A DNA stretch of 33,125 nt from Chloroflexota bacterium (GTDB lineage Bacteria > Chloroflexota > Anaerolineae > Anaerolineales > Villigracilaceae): assembly GCA_026390015.1 (NCBI GenBank), contig JAPLGS010000135.1, positions 1 through 33,125 on the forward strand, given 5' to 3'. The position numbers were made by a program, and so were the translations under genes. A model generated the notes under the pieces. That model made no database searches and was not told where the DNA came from. It saw nothing but the letters and a program-made list of their open reading frames with translations. Positions 23,314 to 32,056 of this stretch are shown one piece after another. Every line of letters begins with the position of its first letter. Positions within the stretch are counted from its first letter, which is position 1.

Positions 23314-24732
23314 TCAGAGCACCGCCTCCAAAACTTTTCGGGACGGGGATTTTCTCCAAAGATTTTCGGTTTGGTTGCCCGTGACAATATCAAAACAAAG
23401 GCTGTCAACCTTCTGTATCGAAAACTTGTTGAAGCGAAAAACTTCAGGTGTGATGACGGTGCCAGCTGGGATCTCTGCATCCTTGGGGATCACCACGATT
23501 CCCTCGCGCACAAACCAATTGCCGCATTCCATTTCCACCTCACGCGGGAACGGGCGGATGATCACGCCCTCACCGATTCTCACGTTCTTATCTAATATCG
23601 CGCCCTCGATCGAGCAGTTCGGGCCGATGCCTCTTGCAACGGTTGATTGCCGTTTTTCCATTTGACCATGATTCGTGAGTTTATTAACAGCCAGACGTCT
23701 TTCATAATGGTCAGCGCCCATCACAATACAATCTTTGATCGTCACACCGCTTGAGATCTGACTGCAACTGCCGATAACGGAATGCTCGATCTTTGCGCCG
23801 AAAACTTGACAACCTTCCGCCAGCATTACATCTTTTAGTTCACTGTTCTCGATCACCGAACTGGGCAAAGACTGCGCGGCGGTATAAATGGGAAACTTTG
23901 AACAGTGAAAACTGAAAGGCGAGTTGGAAGTAGTGAACGCGAGATTCGTTTCATAAAAGGAACGGATCGTACCGATATCGCGCCAATAACCGTCAAACAC
24001 ATAACCATATACCGCGTGCGAATGAATCGCATTAGGGATTACATCGCTGCCGAAATCGTCATCACCGGGATTGCGGGTTAATAGATCGATCAACGTCTTT
24101 GTGTTGAACATATAAATGCCCATGGAGCCGAGGAATGGCATTTGAGAATCATCGCCGCTGATAAATTTATTTTGTGTTTCAGCATCCGTCGGTTTCTCAA
24201 CAAAGTTGGATATGCGGAAATCAGATTCGCACTTGAGGATTCCCAACCGCGACGCATCGCTTCGCGCGACTGGTTGAACTGCCACTGTGATATCGGCTTT
24301 GTTCTCCCAGTGGAATTTTGCCATCTCTTCATAATCCATACGATACAAATGATCGCCGGCAAGGATGAGCGTAACCTCGGCGCCGGAGCTTTGGATCTCC
24401 ACCAATTGTTTGCGGACCGCGTCTGCCGTGCCTTGATACCAGTCCTCCCTTTCATGAGTCTGCGCAGCAGCGAGCAGCTGCACCGAGCCGCGAAAAGCGT
24501 TGAGGTTATACGCGCCGGAGATATGGCGATGCAAAGATGCAGAGTTGAACTGCGTCAACACCGCAATATGATAAATGCCCGAATTAATACAATTGCTAAT
24601 AGGAATATCAATCAGACGATACTTGCCTGCGATCGGCACAGCGGGTTTCGAACGCGTTTGTGTCAGCGGACGCATGCGGGTACCTCGCCCTCCCCCCAGA
24701 ATCACCGCGAGAACATTATTCATATTTAGCAT
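23314..24732 (-). CDS. glgC: Glucose-1-phosphate adenylyltransferase (ADP-glucose pyrophosphorylase), with a C-terminal extension
   Basis: A 472-residue enzyme making ADP-glucose from ATP and glucose-1-phosphate, the committed step of glycogen synthesis. The nucleotidyltransferase domain shows GGGRGTRMRPLT (13-24), RSKPAVP (27-33), LAGDHLYRMDY (catalytic D127) and NFVEKP (176-181, K180). FDGYWRDIGT follows, then a left-handed beta-helix with PNCSIEGAILDKNVRIGEG. The family normally ends at about GIVVIPKDAEIPAGTVI (411-427). Here 45 residues follow, from TPEVFRFNKF to KVLEAVL, of no recognised type. The ATG follows CGGGAG. No other glycogen gene is near. An upstream TATAAG could be its -10 box. 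Confidence 0.93.
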   Translation of the reverse strand: MLNMNNVLAVILGGGRGTRMRPLTQTRSKPAVPIAGKYRLIDIPISNCINSGIYHIAVLTQFNSASLHRHISGAYNLNAFRGSVQLLAAAQTHEREDWYQGTADAVRKQLVEIQSSGAEVTLILAGDHLYRMDYEEMAKFHWENKADITVAVQPVARSDASRLGILKCESDFRISNFVEKPTDAETQNKFISGDDSQMPFLGSMGIYMFNTKTLIDLLTRNPGDDDFGSDVIPNAIHSHAVYGYVFDGYWRDIGTIRSFYETNLAFTTSNSPFSFHCSKFPIYTAAQSLPSSVIENSELKDVMLAEGCQVFGAKIEHSVIGSCSQISSGVTIKDCIVMGADHYERRLAVNKLTNHGQMEKRQSTVARGIGPNCSIEGAILDKNVRIGEGVIIRPFPREVEMECGNWFVREGIVVIPKDAEIPAGTVITPEVFRFNKFSIQKVDSLCFDIVTGNQTENLWRKSPSRKVLEAVL

Positions 24733-24963
24733 ACCAGACTCCCGAATGCAAAATCTTATACTTACTTAAGATGGTTATCATGCCGAAGGCTGCGATGAAA
24801 TGCGCCAGCAAGTTCCCGTCTTAAACTACAAGGCTGGAAAATAATTAAGAACCCCTCCAAGCGACACGACTAGACATATATAATACTAAAAAGGCGCGCG
24901 CGGCGATACCCGCAAACGGGCAGGTTTTACATAGATAAAAGGATATATCCATTTGGGGGTATT

Positions 24964-25629
24964 CTATTCAGGGAGTATTTTTTCCCTCAGCGCGATTGAA
25001 ACTGCCTCAGTACGGTTGCTAACCCCAAGTTTTTGGTACAAACTAGAAAGTGCCTGCTTGACGGTGGAAGGCTGAATATGCAGCGTAACTGCGATCAGCT
25101 TGGTGGATTTTCCCTCAACCAATAAGTTCAAGACATCTTTTTCGCGCGGAGTGAGTTTTACATCACCATGCCCGGACCGCGAATCGCTCTTTTGAAGGGG
25201 AATCGTTTTACTCATCAGAATACCGAGAAGATCTGAATCTAAAACAGCCTGACCCGCATGCACCTGACGGATCGCATTGATCAACTCGTCAGCGCCGACA
25301 TCTTTGTAGTGAAATCCGCGTGCGCCTGCCCGAAGCGCATTCCTGATCAGTTGTTCGTCAGGAAAGGATGTCAAGGCGATTATGCTGATCGACGGGTTTT
25401 CCGCGCAAATCGAGCGAATAGCTTCGATCCCGCTGACTTCTGGCATGATAATATCCATCAATACCACATCCGGTTGCAGCTCATGGCACATTGCGATGGC
25501 CTGTCTGCCGTCTTCAGCCTCCCCCACAAGAATAAAGTCAGAAACGCCTTGAATTAAAACAGAAAGTCCTTTGCGAACCATTAAGTGATCGTCCGCGATC
25601 AAAATACGAATTGCTTTTATATCGCTCAT
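24964..25629 (-). CDS. NarL/LuxR-type response regulator
   Basis: A 221-residue transcription factor. The receiver domain (1-125) has D13/D14, phospho-acceptor D59 (VVLMDIIMPEVSG) and K109 (HYKD). A linker carries a SDSRSGHGD stretch, and the LuxR helix-turn-helix (about 155-215) shows LTPREKDVLNLLVEGKST followed by STVKQALSSLYQKLGVSNRT. Its ATG overlaps the stop of the PAS kinase upstream (ATGA), so it is certainly that kinase's partner. Usual LuxR members read 'IAxxLxIsxxTVKxHl'; here VKQAL replaces VKxHL, a small deviation in the recognition helix. Target genes are not evident. Confidence 0.95.
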   Translation of the reverse strand: MSDIKAIRILIADDHLMVRKGLSVLIQGVSDFILVGEAEDGRQAIAMCHELQPDVVLMDIIMPEVSGIEAIRSICAENPSISIIALTSFPDEQLIRNALRAGARGFHYKDVGADELINAIRQVHAGQAVLDSDLLGILMSKTIPLQKSDSRSGHGDVKLTPREKDVLNLLVEGKSTKLIAVTLHIQPSTVKQALSSLYQKLGVSNRTEAVSIALREKILPE

Positions 25630-28600
25630 GGTTTCTCCTCCTTCCGGGAAACAGTGACCGATGTTCCACTGCCAGGTTGGGATGAAACATTCAGATCGAC
25701 CCCGGCCTGATCTGCGCGCTCTCGCATGATCTGCAATCCAAAATGATCATCAGAAACCTGATCAATGGAGAAACCCGTGCCATCATCCGCAATGATCATT
25801 TCCAGCGTTTGCTCATTTTCCTGCAGAATACAATTGATGTTAGCGGGCTTGCCATGTTTGATGGCATTGCTAATCGCTTCCTGCGCGATGCGATAAAAGG
25901 CGAGCTTGACCTGTGCCGGTAAAACAAGATCATCAACGTGGCATTGAAAGATAAGGTTCGCGTTGGTGCGCGCCATGCTTGAATCGATCAGGTTTACGAG
26001 CAGGGTATTCAGGCTGACATTCAAAAGCGCATTATTCCGAAGTTCAACCAACACCAGACGGATCTCACCGCTGGCGGAACGCACAAGCCGGTTGAGATCC
26101 ATCAACGAGCGTGTGAATACATCAGATTGGCGATCAGGCTGGCGCAGGAGTGTCTCGGCGGTCAATCGGGCAGAGAAAAGCGTTTGGCTGACCGCGTCAT
26201 GCAGGTCACTTGCGATGCGCTGGCGCTCCTCCAACAGGGTGATCTCGCGGCTGTAGGCCTCATTCGCTTCTTCCATTCGCTTACGCTCGGTGATATCCTG
26301 GAAAATCGTATAGAAATAAACGTGGTCATCCAACGAAAGTGTCTTTACCCAGACATGTATATTTCTGATCTCTCCACTTTTGGTGCGGTGCAGAGTCTCG
26401 AAATCGTCACTGCCTTCGCCGGCTATTTTTTGCATATGCCCCGCAACTTCGGCAGGATCCTCTGTCGCTTCGTAGTCTGAAATCTTCAGACTGGCAAATT
26501 CATCGCGGGTATAACCCAATTGCCTACTGGTAATTTCATTCGCCTCGATCACACTTCCCGTTTCAGGATGCACCAGCAGAACACCGTATGGTGATTGTTC
26601 AAATAAAACGTGATAGCGTGTTTCAGCATCCTTCAGCGCCTTGACCTGCCTTGATTCGGTAATATCGTGAGCATATAGATTGGCATAGTGGGCGGAAACG
26701 ATCGGCGCAACATAGAACGCATACAACCGATCTCCATGCTCAAGATCAAGCGTTTGATTTTTTCCATTTTGCATGGATTGAAAGACAGCCTCCCGTAACC
26801 TGGGAGAGGCTGCTGCGCCAACCTGTAAATTCCATTGCGACAGGAGATTCAAACCGGCCTCGTTGATGTAGAGCAGGGTACCATCCTGTGCAACACGCAA
26901 AACAGGGTTGGGGTCTTCGGCTGGAAGCTTCGCCAGAAATTGGATTTGTTCCTCTGCCTGTTTACGCGCGGTGATATTTTCGATAAACCCTTCGTAATAT
27001 AAAATTTCGCCTTTTTCATTTTTTACCGCGCGGGCGTTTGTGGAAACCCAGAATAGGCTCCCATCCCTGCGCCGATTTTGGGTGATGAATCCTGATACTT
27101 CGTTATCATCAGCAAGCAGGCTTTGAAATTTCCAACGCGAGGATGAATCTACGTAGACCTGCGTGGCGATTGAATCGATATCATTGATCATTTCTTCGGG
27201 CAGGTCATACCTGTACATGTCTGCCATCGCCTGGTTAGCTTTCACAAAACGTCCCTCAACCGTAGATCGAAAAATTCCAACCGGCGCTCTCTCAAAGATG
27301 GCGCGATAATCCGCTTCTGCCATTCGCAAAGCCTCTTCCATGTGCATGCGTTTGGAAATGTCTTGATGTGTGCCGGACATAAGAAGCGGCTTGCCATCCT
27401 CTGTCCAGGTTGCGACCTTCCCTCGATCGAGCACCCATACCCAAAATCCATTTTTGTGGCGCATTCGCGTTTCAATTTCATAATAATCAAGTTCACCCTT
27501 GAAGTGTTTCTCAAGCAATTCGTTTGAGCGCTTTAAGTCCTCCGGGTAGGTAAACTTGAGCCATGTGTCAATGGAAACAGGGGAAAGTTCATCTAGTGTA
27601 TATCCAATAATTTCCGCCCAGCGTTCATTGAAAATGGTTTGACCGCTTTGAACATTCCACTCCCAGGTGCCGGCATTTGTGCCTTTTAAAATATCAGCGA
27701 GTCTTCCCCTTTCTGTTGCAAGCGCGCTTTCCATTTGCTTGCGTTCTGTAATATCATTCCCTACTGCCTGATGTTCGATCAGTTTATCGGAGGCATCATA
27801 AATACCGCGATGAGTCCATCTCTGCCAGCGAATTTCGCCGTCCGACTTGATGATGCGATGTTCATAAACGACAACGGAATCTTGAGGGGTAATCTCAAGG
27901 ATTTTTCCAATAACCATTGAGATATCCGGCTCTGGGATATTAGGGATGAAATTCGTGTTGATAAGCCTCTGCGCGGTTTCGCTATAATATCGGGCATACG
28001 CTTCGTTGACAAAAGAGAGCCGTCCATCCGGCAAATAGCGGCAGATCAATTCGGTCTGGTCTTCAAGAATGGAGCGGTATCTGGCTTCGCTTTCGCGCAA
28101 GGCTACAAGCGCAGCCTCTCTTTGAGACTCGGCGCGTTTGCGGTCGGTAATATCCCATATCAAATCTGCGAGGCGCGAGGCGTATGAGATATCCTCCTCT
28201 GTGTAATCCACCGATTTATTGCCTACGCCGATGATCGCCACAATTTTTTGGTTGCGCATTATGGGGAAAACCATTTCGCGTACTATCGGCGCGTGCCCCT
28301 GCGGCAATCCCTTGCGTTGCGAAGCGGGCAGGTTGGCATAATCATTATGAATGACAGGGCGCCCCTCGCGTACGCAGTCCACCCATACCCCGGCTTGATC
28401 AATATTGTAGTGTTGTCCTTTACCCTCGGCAGTGCACATTTCTTTAAGAGTACGTGTCGACCATGTCTGGAGTGAAAGTGTGATCTGGTCAGGTTCAACG
28501 AAATGGAAAAATCCGATTGGGCTATGGGTAAGACCGCAGAGTTCATCCAGAGCATTTTGGAGCAGATCATCCAGAGAATGTTCGGCGCCAAACTCGGTGA

Positions 28601-29219
28601 TGCGAAGCCGCGCCTGCAGGATATCTTCTACACGCTTGTGCTCGGAGATGTCTCTCACTACTGCATTACACACTTCGCCTTGTCCCTGTATACTATCAGA
28701 GCAGGTCGCTTCGATATGTACCCAGATCGGTATATGCCCGTTTTTCAGAAGTTCAACCTCGCAGCTTTCTTGTCCACATGCTTCTGAAAATACCCTTTCA
28801 AGAAAACTACTGAAGACAGGACGGGATTCGAAAGATACGAACATCCCAAAACGCCGCTTGATCAGGTTGCCGCGTTCTATACCCAACAGACTCGCCCCAG
28901 TCAAATTGACTTGAACAATGATGTCGCCACTGCGCGCCAGGGTAAAATAACCCAACGGGGCAAAATCGTACAGGTTTTGGAATTCATGCAGAGTTGCTTC
29001 CGTCTCGGCGCACCTCTGCGCCAATTGATCGTTCTGCAACTCAAGTTCGATCTGGTTCACTTGCAATTCGTTGATGAGGTGCTGGGTCTCAGCCAGCGCC
29101 GCGTGAGTTGTCCCTTGTTTCTGCCTGCCCTTATACAACTTCGCCTTTAGCTGAGTCCCCAATTGGGCAGTTGGCTGTTCGGCAGTTTTTTCACTTGTTA
29201 TGTTTTTTTTAGGAGACAT
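25626..29219 (-). CDS. Large multi-PAS/GAF histidine kinase of the NarX/HisKA_3 type
   Basis: A 1197-residue, probably soluble sensor kinase. After a coiled-coil start (1-75) come PAS (76-196), GAF (about 204-360), PAS (378-495), PAS (505-625), PAS (632-755), a weaker PAS (760-860) and PAS (863-985), most ending in the C-terminal 'DITERK' cap (ISEHKR, ITDRKR, ITERKQ, ISKRMH, ITARKQ, ITESRQ, ITERKR). HisKA_3 follows with ERQRIASDLHDAVSQTLFSA (H1007), then HATPase_c with N1118 (AISNAIKHG) and DDGTGF (1145-1150). The ATG at 29219 is chosen over one nine codons upstream because of AGTGAG ahead of it, though this is a weak site. The many input domains suggest integration of redox, ligand or light signals; no haem or flavin residue is certain. 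It is coupled by overlap to the LuxR regulator. Confidence 0.95.
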   Translation of the reverse strand: MSPKKNITSEKTAEQPTAQLGTQLKAKLYKGRQKQGTTHAALAETQHLINELQVNQIELELQNDQLAQRCAETEATLHEFQNLYDFAPLGYFTLARSGDIIVQVNLTGASLLGIERGNLIKRRFGMFVSFESRPVFSSFLERVFSEACGQESCEVELLKNGHIPIWVHIEATCSDSIQGQGEVCNAVVRDISEHKRVEDILQARLRITEFGAEHSLDDLLQNALDELCGLTHSPIGFFHFVEPDQITLSLQTWSTRTLKEMCTAEGKGQHYNIDQAGVWVDCVREGRPVIHNDYANLPASQRKGLPQGHAPIVREMVFPIMRNQKIVAIIGVGNKSVDYTEEDISYASRLADLIWDITDRKRAESQREAALVALRESEARYRSILEDQTELICRYLPDGRLSFVNEAYARYYSETAQRLINTNFIPNIPEPDISMVIGKILEITPQDSVVVYEHRIIKSDGEIRWQRWTHRGIYDASDKLIEHQAVGNDITERKQMESALATERGRLADILKGTNAGTWEWNVQSGQTIFNERWAEIIGYTLDELSPVSIDTWLKFTYPEDLKRSNELLEKHFKGELDYYEIETRMRHKNGFWVWVLDRGKVATWTEDGKPLLMSGTHQDISKRMHMEEALRMAEADYRAIFERAPVGIFRSTVEGRFVKANQAMADMYRYDLPEEMINDIDSIATQVYVDSSSRWKFQSLLADDNEVSGFITQNRRRDGSLFWVSTNARAVKNEKGEILYYEGFIENITARKQAEEQIQFLAKLPAEDPNPVLRVAQDGTLLYINEAGLNLLSQWNLQVGAAASPRLREAVFQSMQNGKNQTLDLEHGDRLYAFYVAPIVSAHYANLYAHDITESRQVKALKDAETRYHVLFEQSPYGVLLVHPETGSVIEANEITSRQLGYTRDEFASLKISDYEATEDPAEVAGHMQKIAGEGSDDFETLHRTKSGEIRNIHVWVKTLSLDDHVYFYTIFQDITERKRMEEANEAYSREITLLEERQRIASDLHDAVSQTLFSARLTAETLLRQPDRQSDVFTRSLMDLNRLVRSASGEIRLVLVELRNNALLNVSLNTLLVNLIDSSMARTNANLIFQCHVDDLVLPAQVKLAFYRIAQEAISNAIKHGKPANINCILQENEQTLEMIIADDGTGFSIDQVSDDHFGLQIMRERADQAGVDLNVSSQPGSGTSVTVSRKEEKP

Positions 29220-29445
29220 GGCATACTCACTTTTAATACGTGGCATAACGAAAAAGTTGAATAGATGACTTTATGGATTTTACCCCAACAACAAATGCTT
29301 TTGTTAAATATACTACTTAACTCGGGCAAGCCGAAACCAAGAAAGTTTAAGACCTTTGGATACGGGTTTGACGGATTAACTCAATGAGCAAGTCAATTTC
29401 CTGGAATTCAACAAAACAACCAGGTCAATGCAGCGGAATCTATGT

Positions 29446-29468
29446 TAAAGTCAAGCATAGTGACTTTA
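29446..29468. promoter_or_regulatory. Inverted repeat, possible regulator-binding site
   Basis: TAAAGTCA (29446-29453) and TGACTTTA (29461-29468) are perfect 8-bp inverted repeats with a 7-base spacer, so the half-site centres lie 15 bases apart. No T run follows, so it does not look like a terminator. It is about 90 bases ahead of the -10 box of the decarboxylase operon. Confidence 0.4.
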
Positions 29469-29552
29469 CTTGACATGCTACTCGTGTGCAAATCAGTGGC
29501 GTATCATCCTATTCATTTTATGTCATCCGACACTACATATTCGCCAGCTCGG

Positions 29553-29561
29553 TGCTATACT
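29553..29561 (+). promoter_or_regulatory. Extended -10 promoter of the decarboxylase operon
   Basis: TGCTATACT combines an upstream TG with a good -10 box (TATACT, 29556-29561). It would start a transcript near 29568 with a leader of about 28 bases that contains the AAAGGA ribosome site of the first gene. There is no recognisable -35 box, as expected for an extended -10 promoter. Confidence 0.5.
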
Positions 29562-29595
29562 CTTGATTGTGAAATTTATCACCTAAAGGATTACT

Positions 29596-31149
29596 ATGAC
29601 AAATGAAGATCCCAGAATACTTGAACTACGAAGAGTCCGCGCGAAGGCACTGGAAGGCGGCGGCGAGGAACGAATCAAAAAACAAAAAGCAAAAGGTAAG
29701 TTGACGGCGCGCGAGCGCGTTGAGTTGTTGCTAGACTCAGGCACTTTCAACGAGATCGAGCCATTCATCACCCACCAGGGCGACGAGATGAATTTGCTAA
29801 CCGAAAGATTTTATGGCGATGGTGTCATCACGGGCTACGGTCAGATCAACGGGCGGACTGTTTATTTATATTCACAGGATTTTACAATTTACGGCGGCAC
29901 ACTCAGCGAAATGCAATCGCACAAAATTTGCCGGGTGATGGATCTAGCGGTGCGTAACGGCGTGCCATTCATTTCGCTGATCGACTCAGGCGGCGCGCGC
30001 ATTCAGGAAGGCGTGCGCTCCATGGGCGGGTACGCCGAAATATTCAGACGCAACGCGCAATACTCGGGCGTGGTTCCGCAAGTGAGTGTGATGCTCGGAC
30101 CCTGCGCGGGCGGAGCGGCCTACTCCCCTGCTCTCACCGATCTGGTCATCATGGTGGAAAAATCCTCGTTCATGTTCCTGACCGGGCCGGATGTGATAAA
30201 AGCTGTAACCGGTGAAGTGATCGACTCAGAATCGCTGGGCGGAGCGAGTGTGCATACTTCTGTCAGCGGCGTGGCGCATTTGAGTGTTGAAAATGAAAAA
30301 GCCGCGCTTGAAATGGCAAGGCATTTTCTTTCCTATCTACCTTCAAACAATGTTGAGAATCCGCCATACGTGCAATCTGATGATGAACTCTCGCGCATGG
30401 ACGAATCACTTAACAGCATAATCCCCCTTGATCCGAGCGAACCGTATGTCATGCATCAGGTCATCGAAAAAATTATTGACCAAGGTTCGTTCCTTGAAAT
30501 TCAACCTGATTGGGCACGGAACGCGATCGTCGGACTTGCCCGCATTGGCGGACATAGTGTCGGAATTGTCGGTCAGGAACCTTCGATCATGGCTGGCGTG
30601 ATCGACATTGACGCGAGCGACAAGATGACGCGCTTCGTGCGTATGTGTGATTGTTTCAATATTCCTCTGGTCACCTTCGTTGACTCACCGGGCTTTTTAC
30701 CGGGCATCGCTCAGGAACATGGCGGCATTATTCGTCACGGCGCGAAATTACTTTATGCTTATTCAGAAGCAACTGTCCCGAAGATTTGCATCATCACGCG
30801 CAAGGCCTATGGCGGCGCGTACGTGGTTATGTCGAGTAAATATCTCGGAACAGATGTAACCTACGCGTGGCCTTCCGCCGAGATCGCGGTGATCGGCGCG
30901 GAAGGTGCGGCGAATATTTTATTCAAGAAACAAATTGAAACCGCGCATGATCCCGCCGCAGAACGCAAAAAACTCGCCGCAGAATATCGCGAGAAATTTA
31001 ACAATCCCTATTACGCCGCATCCACCGGTTATGTAGATGACATCATCGAGCCGCGCGAATCAAGGCCGAAGATCATCGCATCACTGTCTGCGCTGCGCGA
31101 CAAATACGCGCCCGCACCGCCACGCAAACATGGGAATATTCCTGTCTAA
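29596..31149 (+). CDS. mmdA: Carboxyltransferase (alpha) subunit, methylmalonyl-CoA decarboxylase/propionyl-CoA carboxylase beta type
   Basis: A 517-residue biotin-dependent carboxyltransferase of normal length. It moves CO2 between an acyl-CoA (probably methylmalonyl-CoA) and biotin. It has the two crotonase-like halves: SGGARIQEGV (131-140) and GPCAGGAAYSPAL (168-180) in the first, VTFVDSPGFLPG and AYGGAYVVMSSK (404-415) in the second, each forming an oxyanion site. AAAGGA lies ahead of the ATG. The downstream OadG-like, biotin-carrier and OadB-like genes, and the absence of a biotin carboxylase gene, favour a Na+-pumping decarboxylase over an ATP-driven carboxylase. Substrate choice cannot be decided by eye, so the gene symbol is provisional. 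Confidence 0.9.
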   Translation: MTNEDPRILELRRVRAKALEGGGEERIKKQKAKGKLTARERVELLLDSGTFNEIEPFITHQGDEMNLLTERFYGDGVITGYGQINGRTVYLYSQDFTIYGGTLSEMQSHKICRVMDLAVRNGVPFISLIDSGGARIQEGVRSMGGYAEIFRRNAQYSGVVPQVSVMLGPCAGGAAYSPALTDLVIMVEKSSFMFLTGPDVIKAVTGEVIDSESLGGASVHTSVSGVAHLSVENEKAALEMARHFLSYLPSNNVENPPYVQSDDELSRMDESLNSIIPLDPSEPYVMHQVIEKIIDQGSFLEIQPDWARNAIVGLARIGGHSVGIVGQEPSIMAGVIDIDASDKMTRFVRMCDCFNIPLVTFVDSPGFLPGIAQEHGGIIRHGAKLLYAYSEATVPKICIITRKAYGGAYVVMSSKYLGTDVTYAWPSAEIAVIGAEGAANILFKKQIETAHDPAAERKKLAAEYREKFNNPYYAASTGYVDDIIEPRESRPKIIASLSALRDKYAPAPPRKHGNIPV

Positions 31150-31152
31150 CAT

Positions 31153-31228
31153 GTCATTGCGAGCGCCCCTTGCGAAGCAATCCCAACACGATGAGGAGAT
31201 TGCTTCGGGCTAGCGCCCTCGCAATGAC
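31153..31228. repeat. Palindromic repeat element inside the decarboxylase operon
   Basis: GTCATTGCGAG at 31153 is mirrored by CTCGCAATGAC ending at 31228, and GCGAAGCAATC by GATTGCTTCG further in, giving a 76-base imperfect palindrome with short unpaired insertions. 'GTCATTGCGAGCGAAGCAATC'-like palindromes are known as dispersed repeats in many bacterial genomes. This one fills the gap between the mmdA and OadG-like genes, ending 13 bases before the next ATG, and would form a stable hairpin in the mRNA. Confidence 0.8.
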
Positions 31229-31241
31229 GAAACGAGAAACT

Positions 31242-31571
31242 ATGACTGACTTTCTACTCTCTCTTCAAATCACCGCCCTCGGCATGGGACTTGTCTTCGG
31301 CGCGATCCTTCTGCTTTGGCTGATGATGGTTCTGCTGACTCTTTTCACTGCGGATAAAAAACCCGCAGAAGACTCGCCCGAGCCTGCTCCAGTTTCTGAA
31401 AGCGGATTCAAAGCTCAAGCCGCCGCGCTGGCCGTGGCAATTGCCCTCGCCGAGCAGGGACAGTCCAGTGCACACCCGTTGCCTGAACCTCCCACAGCCA
31501 TTATCTCTGCCTGGCAATTGGGAATGCGAACCAGACAAATGTCTGAAAAAGGAAGCACAAAAAGACATTAA
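31242..31571 (+). CDS. OadG-like small membrane subunit (delta) of a sodium-pumping decarboxylase
   Basis: A 109-residue protein with one N-terminal membrane helix (about 4-35, SLQITALGMGLVFGAILLLW then LMMVLLTLF), a Pro/Glu-rich linker and a short helical C-terminus (AAALAVAIALAEQ ... AWQLGMRTRQM) of the type seen at the end of OadG/MmdD subunits. This subunit holds the membrane beta subunit and the carboxyltransferase together. An ATG at 31242 is used; a longer frame through the palindromic repeat starting at a TTG is rejected. The ribosome site (GAGAAA) is weak. Confidence 0.82.
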   Translation: MTDFLLSLQITALGMGLVFGAILLLWLMMVLLTLFTADKKPAEDSPEPAPVSESGFKAQAAALAVAIALAEQGQSSAHPLPEPPTAIISAWQLGMRTRQMSEKGSTKRH

Positions 31572-31585
31572 TAATTAGGAATGTT

Positions 31586-32056
31586 ATGAAATATAAAATT
31601 ACAGCCAACAACAAAACATATGAAGTTGAAATTGAGAATATCAATGCGCGGCCTGTCATCGCGTTCGTGGATGGTATTCGGTTTGAGGTAATGCCCGAGC
31701 ACGCTGATCAGGCTGAAACAAAAAACGAATCGAGCGGGATGAAATACATCGCGGAGAAAAAAACATTTAATCCGAATCCTACTTCAGCCGCCGCGCCCTC
31801 TCCCAATCCCGCATTAAATGGGAATACATTAACCGCGCCGCTGCCTGGAACGGTCATAGATGTTTTTGTGAAAGCTGGCGAAAAAGTGGAAGCGGGTCAG
31901 GTGGTGGTGATCATCGAAGCGATGAAGATGAAAAATAGTATTCGGTCGGTGTTTAGCGGGGTCGTGGGCGAGGTGCTTGTGAGTGCGGGGCAAAGTGTGG
32001 CGCACAAACAGGCGTTAATGAAATTCGCAGAACTGGGCGAGGCTTCATGGATGTAG
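31586..32056 (+). CDS. Biotin carboxyl carrier (gamma) subunit
   Basis: 156 residues. The N-terminal half is a small beta domain (KYKITANNKTYEVEIENINA) followed by a Pro/Ala/Asn linker (about 60-82), and the C-terminal half is a biotinyl domain with LTAPLPGTVIDVFVKAGEKV and the biotin site EAMKMKN (K114). It shuttles CO2 from the carboxyltransferase to the membrane decarboxylase. TAGGA lies ahead of the ATG. The end overlaps the start of the OadB-like gene by ten bases, so the two are coupled. Confidence 0.92.
   Translation: MKYKITANNKTYEVEIENINARPVIAFVDGIRFEVMPEHADQAETKNESSGMKYIAEKKTFNPNPTSAAAPSPNPALNGNTLTAPLPGTVIDVFVKAGEKVEAGQVVVIIEAMKMKNSIRSVFSGVVGEVLVSAGQSVAHKQALMKFAELGEASWM

Larger units (their letters stand above)
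29220..29595. other. Divergent intergenic region ahead of the decarboxylase operon
   Basis: 376 bases without a supported gene. They hold an inverted repeat (29446-29468) and an extended -10 promoter (29553-29561) serving the plus-strand operon. A minus-strand GGGGTAAAATCC near 29285 may be the -10 region of the PAS kinase, but no fitting -35 box is seen. A TTGACA at about 29470 has no -10 partner at the right distance. Confidence 0.55.

Noticed and set aside
24840-24963. GC-rich run (GGCGCGCGCGGCG with CCCGCAAACGGG and GGATATATCC nearby) as a terminator or RNA element behind the LuxR-type regulator
   Set aside because: Short arms do not combine into one convincing stem with a T run. Left as unexplained intergenic sequence.
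31170-31241. Longer OadG-like reading frame starting at a TTG within the palindromic repeat
   Set aside because: The added 24 residues come from the repeat DNA, do not resemble the family, and the ATG at 31242 gives the normal start.
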